From Chloroflexota bacterium (GTDB taxonomy: Bacteria; Chloroflexota; Anaerolineae; Anaerolineales; Anaerolineaceae): a stretch of DNA of 6,145 nucleotides. Position 1 is the stretch's first letter. Each line of letters opens with the position of its first letter. The stretch spans positions 1 through 6,145 of the forward strand of contig JAJYJF010000150.1 in the NCBI GenBank assembly GCA_021796375.1, in the 5' to 3' direction. This document shows positions 5,476 through 6,145 of this stretch, piece by piece. Below the pieces are notes generated by a model that saw nothing but the letters and a program-made list of their open reading frames with translations, had not been told where the DNA came from and did not search any database. Position numbers and translations under genes: made by a program.

Positions 5476-6084
5476 ATGAGTGATCCGAGTCAACCGGCCG
5501 CGCTATCGGTCGAGGAGTTGAAATCCGGAAACCGTGCGGAGTTCGCCCGGTTCGTCGAGGCCTATTCGAACCAGATTTACCGGTTGGGCCTGCGCATCCT
5601 CAACGATCCTCAGGATGCGGAAGATGTTTTACAAGAGACCTTTCTCAAAGCCTTCCGGGCGCTGCCGGAGTTCGAAGGGCGCTCGAGCCTTTCAACCTGG
5701 CTCTACCGCATCGCGGTAAACGAGGCCCTGATGCTGCTGCGCCGGCGCTCGCCGGCCGCGGTCTCGATCGATGCGGAAAAAGAGTCCGCCGATGGCGAGC
5801 TTGAACCCGTTCAGGTGGTCGACTGGTGCTGCCTGCCGGAGAACGAGCTGCTCTCCACCGAGGGGCGCCGCTTCCTGGACCAGGCGATCGAGCGGCTTCC
5901 CGCGAACCTGCGCATCGTCTTCGTCCTGCGAGACATCGAAGGTCTTTCGATCCGGGAGACTGCCGAAGCGCTGGATTTGACTGAAACTGCTGTAAAAACC
6001 CGCCTGCTGCGCGCGCGATTGAACCTGCGGGATCAATTATCAGGCTATTATAGCGAGCGGATGGTGGAGACCAAGCGACCATGA
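5476..6084 (+). CDS. ECF-type RNA polymerase sigma factor
   Basis: This 202-aa protein has the two-domain group 4 sigma plan. Region 2 is at about 24-92, with DAEDVLQETFLKAF (47-60), which contacts core polymerase and the -10, and STWLYRIAVNEALMLLRRR (73-91). A variable linker at about 93-130 contains WCCL. Region 4 is at about 131-186, with LPANLRIVFVLRDIEGLSIRETA and the helix-turn-helix LDLTETAVKTRLLRARLNLR. It would direct polymerase to a stress- or envelope-type regulon when released from its anti-sigma factor. The ATG at 5476 is preceded by GAGG (5462-5465) at 10 bases. The stop overlaps the next start as ATGA (6081-6084), so the downstream gene is translationally coupled. No clear ECF self-promoter is visible in the 38-bp gap after tsaD; transcription may come from the tsaD promoter or from inside tsaD. 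The exact ECF subgroup cannot be assigned by eye. Confidence 0.93.
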   Translation: MSDPSQPAALSVEELKSGNRAEFARFVEAYSNQIYRLGLRILNDPQDAEDVLQETFLKAFRALPEFEGRSSLSTWLYRIAVNEALMLLRRRSPAAVSIDAEKESADGELEPVQVVDWCCLPENELLSTEGRRFLDQAIERLPANLRIVFVLRDIEGLSIRETAEALDLTETAVKTRLLRARLNLRDQLSGYYSERMVETKRP

Positions 6085-6145
6085 AGAAGCCTTCGAACTG
6101 TGAGCAACTGGTGGAGAGCCTGTCGGATTATGTCGACGGCACCCT
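6081..6145 (+). CDS. Probable zinc-finger anti-sigma factor (partial, 5' end only)
   Basis: Only 21 codons are present: MKKPSNCEQLVESLSDYVDG followed by Thr, then the window ends. A Cys near residue 7 followed by LxxYVDG is the usual beginning of the zf-HC2/ZAS anti-sigma domain, which continues with a second metal-binding helix and often a membrane segment. Its position directly after an ECF sigma gene with a 4-bp ATGA overlap strongly supports a cognate anti-sigma role: holding the sigma factor inactive until a signal arrives. The second half of the zinc site and any membrane helix lie outside the window. Confidence 0.72.
   Translation, partial: MKKPSNCEQLVESLSDYVDGT

Overview
The window is a GC-rich bacterial chromosomal segment with ordinary housekeeping genes and no mobile element, CRISPR array, tRNA or rRNA that I can see. 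The combination of genes suggests a deep-branching Gram-positive-type or Chloroflexota (Anaerolineae-like) organism. These are a membrane-anchored peptidoglycan-binding-type protein, a small GlsB/YeaQ-like membrane protein, a double PRC-barrel protein, a Clostridium thermocellum-type Pnkp kinase-phosphatase, and an ECF sigma factor followed by an anti-sigma factor. The taxonomic guess is inference from gene content and resemblance, not from a search.

Left part (1-993). The 5' end of a minus-strand cell-envelope gene runs off the left edge. It is followed by a 159-bp AT-richer spacer with two perfect inverted repeats, then a minus-strand three-helix membrane protein of the GlsB/YeaQ/YmgE family. 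A 201-bp divergent intergenic region separates this gene from thrC. It contains direct repeats set 11 and 22 bp apart, overlapping promoter-like sequences and a hairpin-forming leader.

Middle (994-2932). Threonine synthase (thrC, plus strand) converges on a minus-strand gene for a protein with a proline-rich N-terminus and two PRC-barrel domains. The PRC gene and the next gene diverge from a 186-bp region carrying a good sigma70-like promoter on each strand.

Right part (2933-6145). A 455-aa polynucleotide 5'-kinase / 2',3'-phosphatase resembles the first two-thirds of bacterial Pnkp but stops before any ligase domain. It is followed by tsaD (tRNA t6A synthesis), whose start lies about 16 bases after an extended -10 element and lacks a convincing Shine-Dalgarno. 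Then come an ECF sigma factor and, overlapping it by ATGA, the first 21 codons of a probable zinc-finger anti-sigma factor cut by the right edge.

Functionally the window mixes envelope and stress genes (envelope protein, GlsB-like protein, sigma/anti-sigma pair), amino-acid synthesis (thrC) and RNA maintenance (Pnkp-like, TsaD). The most distinctive items are the ligase-less Pnkp, the helically phased repeats upstream of thrC, the tandem inverted repeats at 436-504 and the very short predicted tsaD leader.
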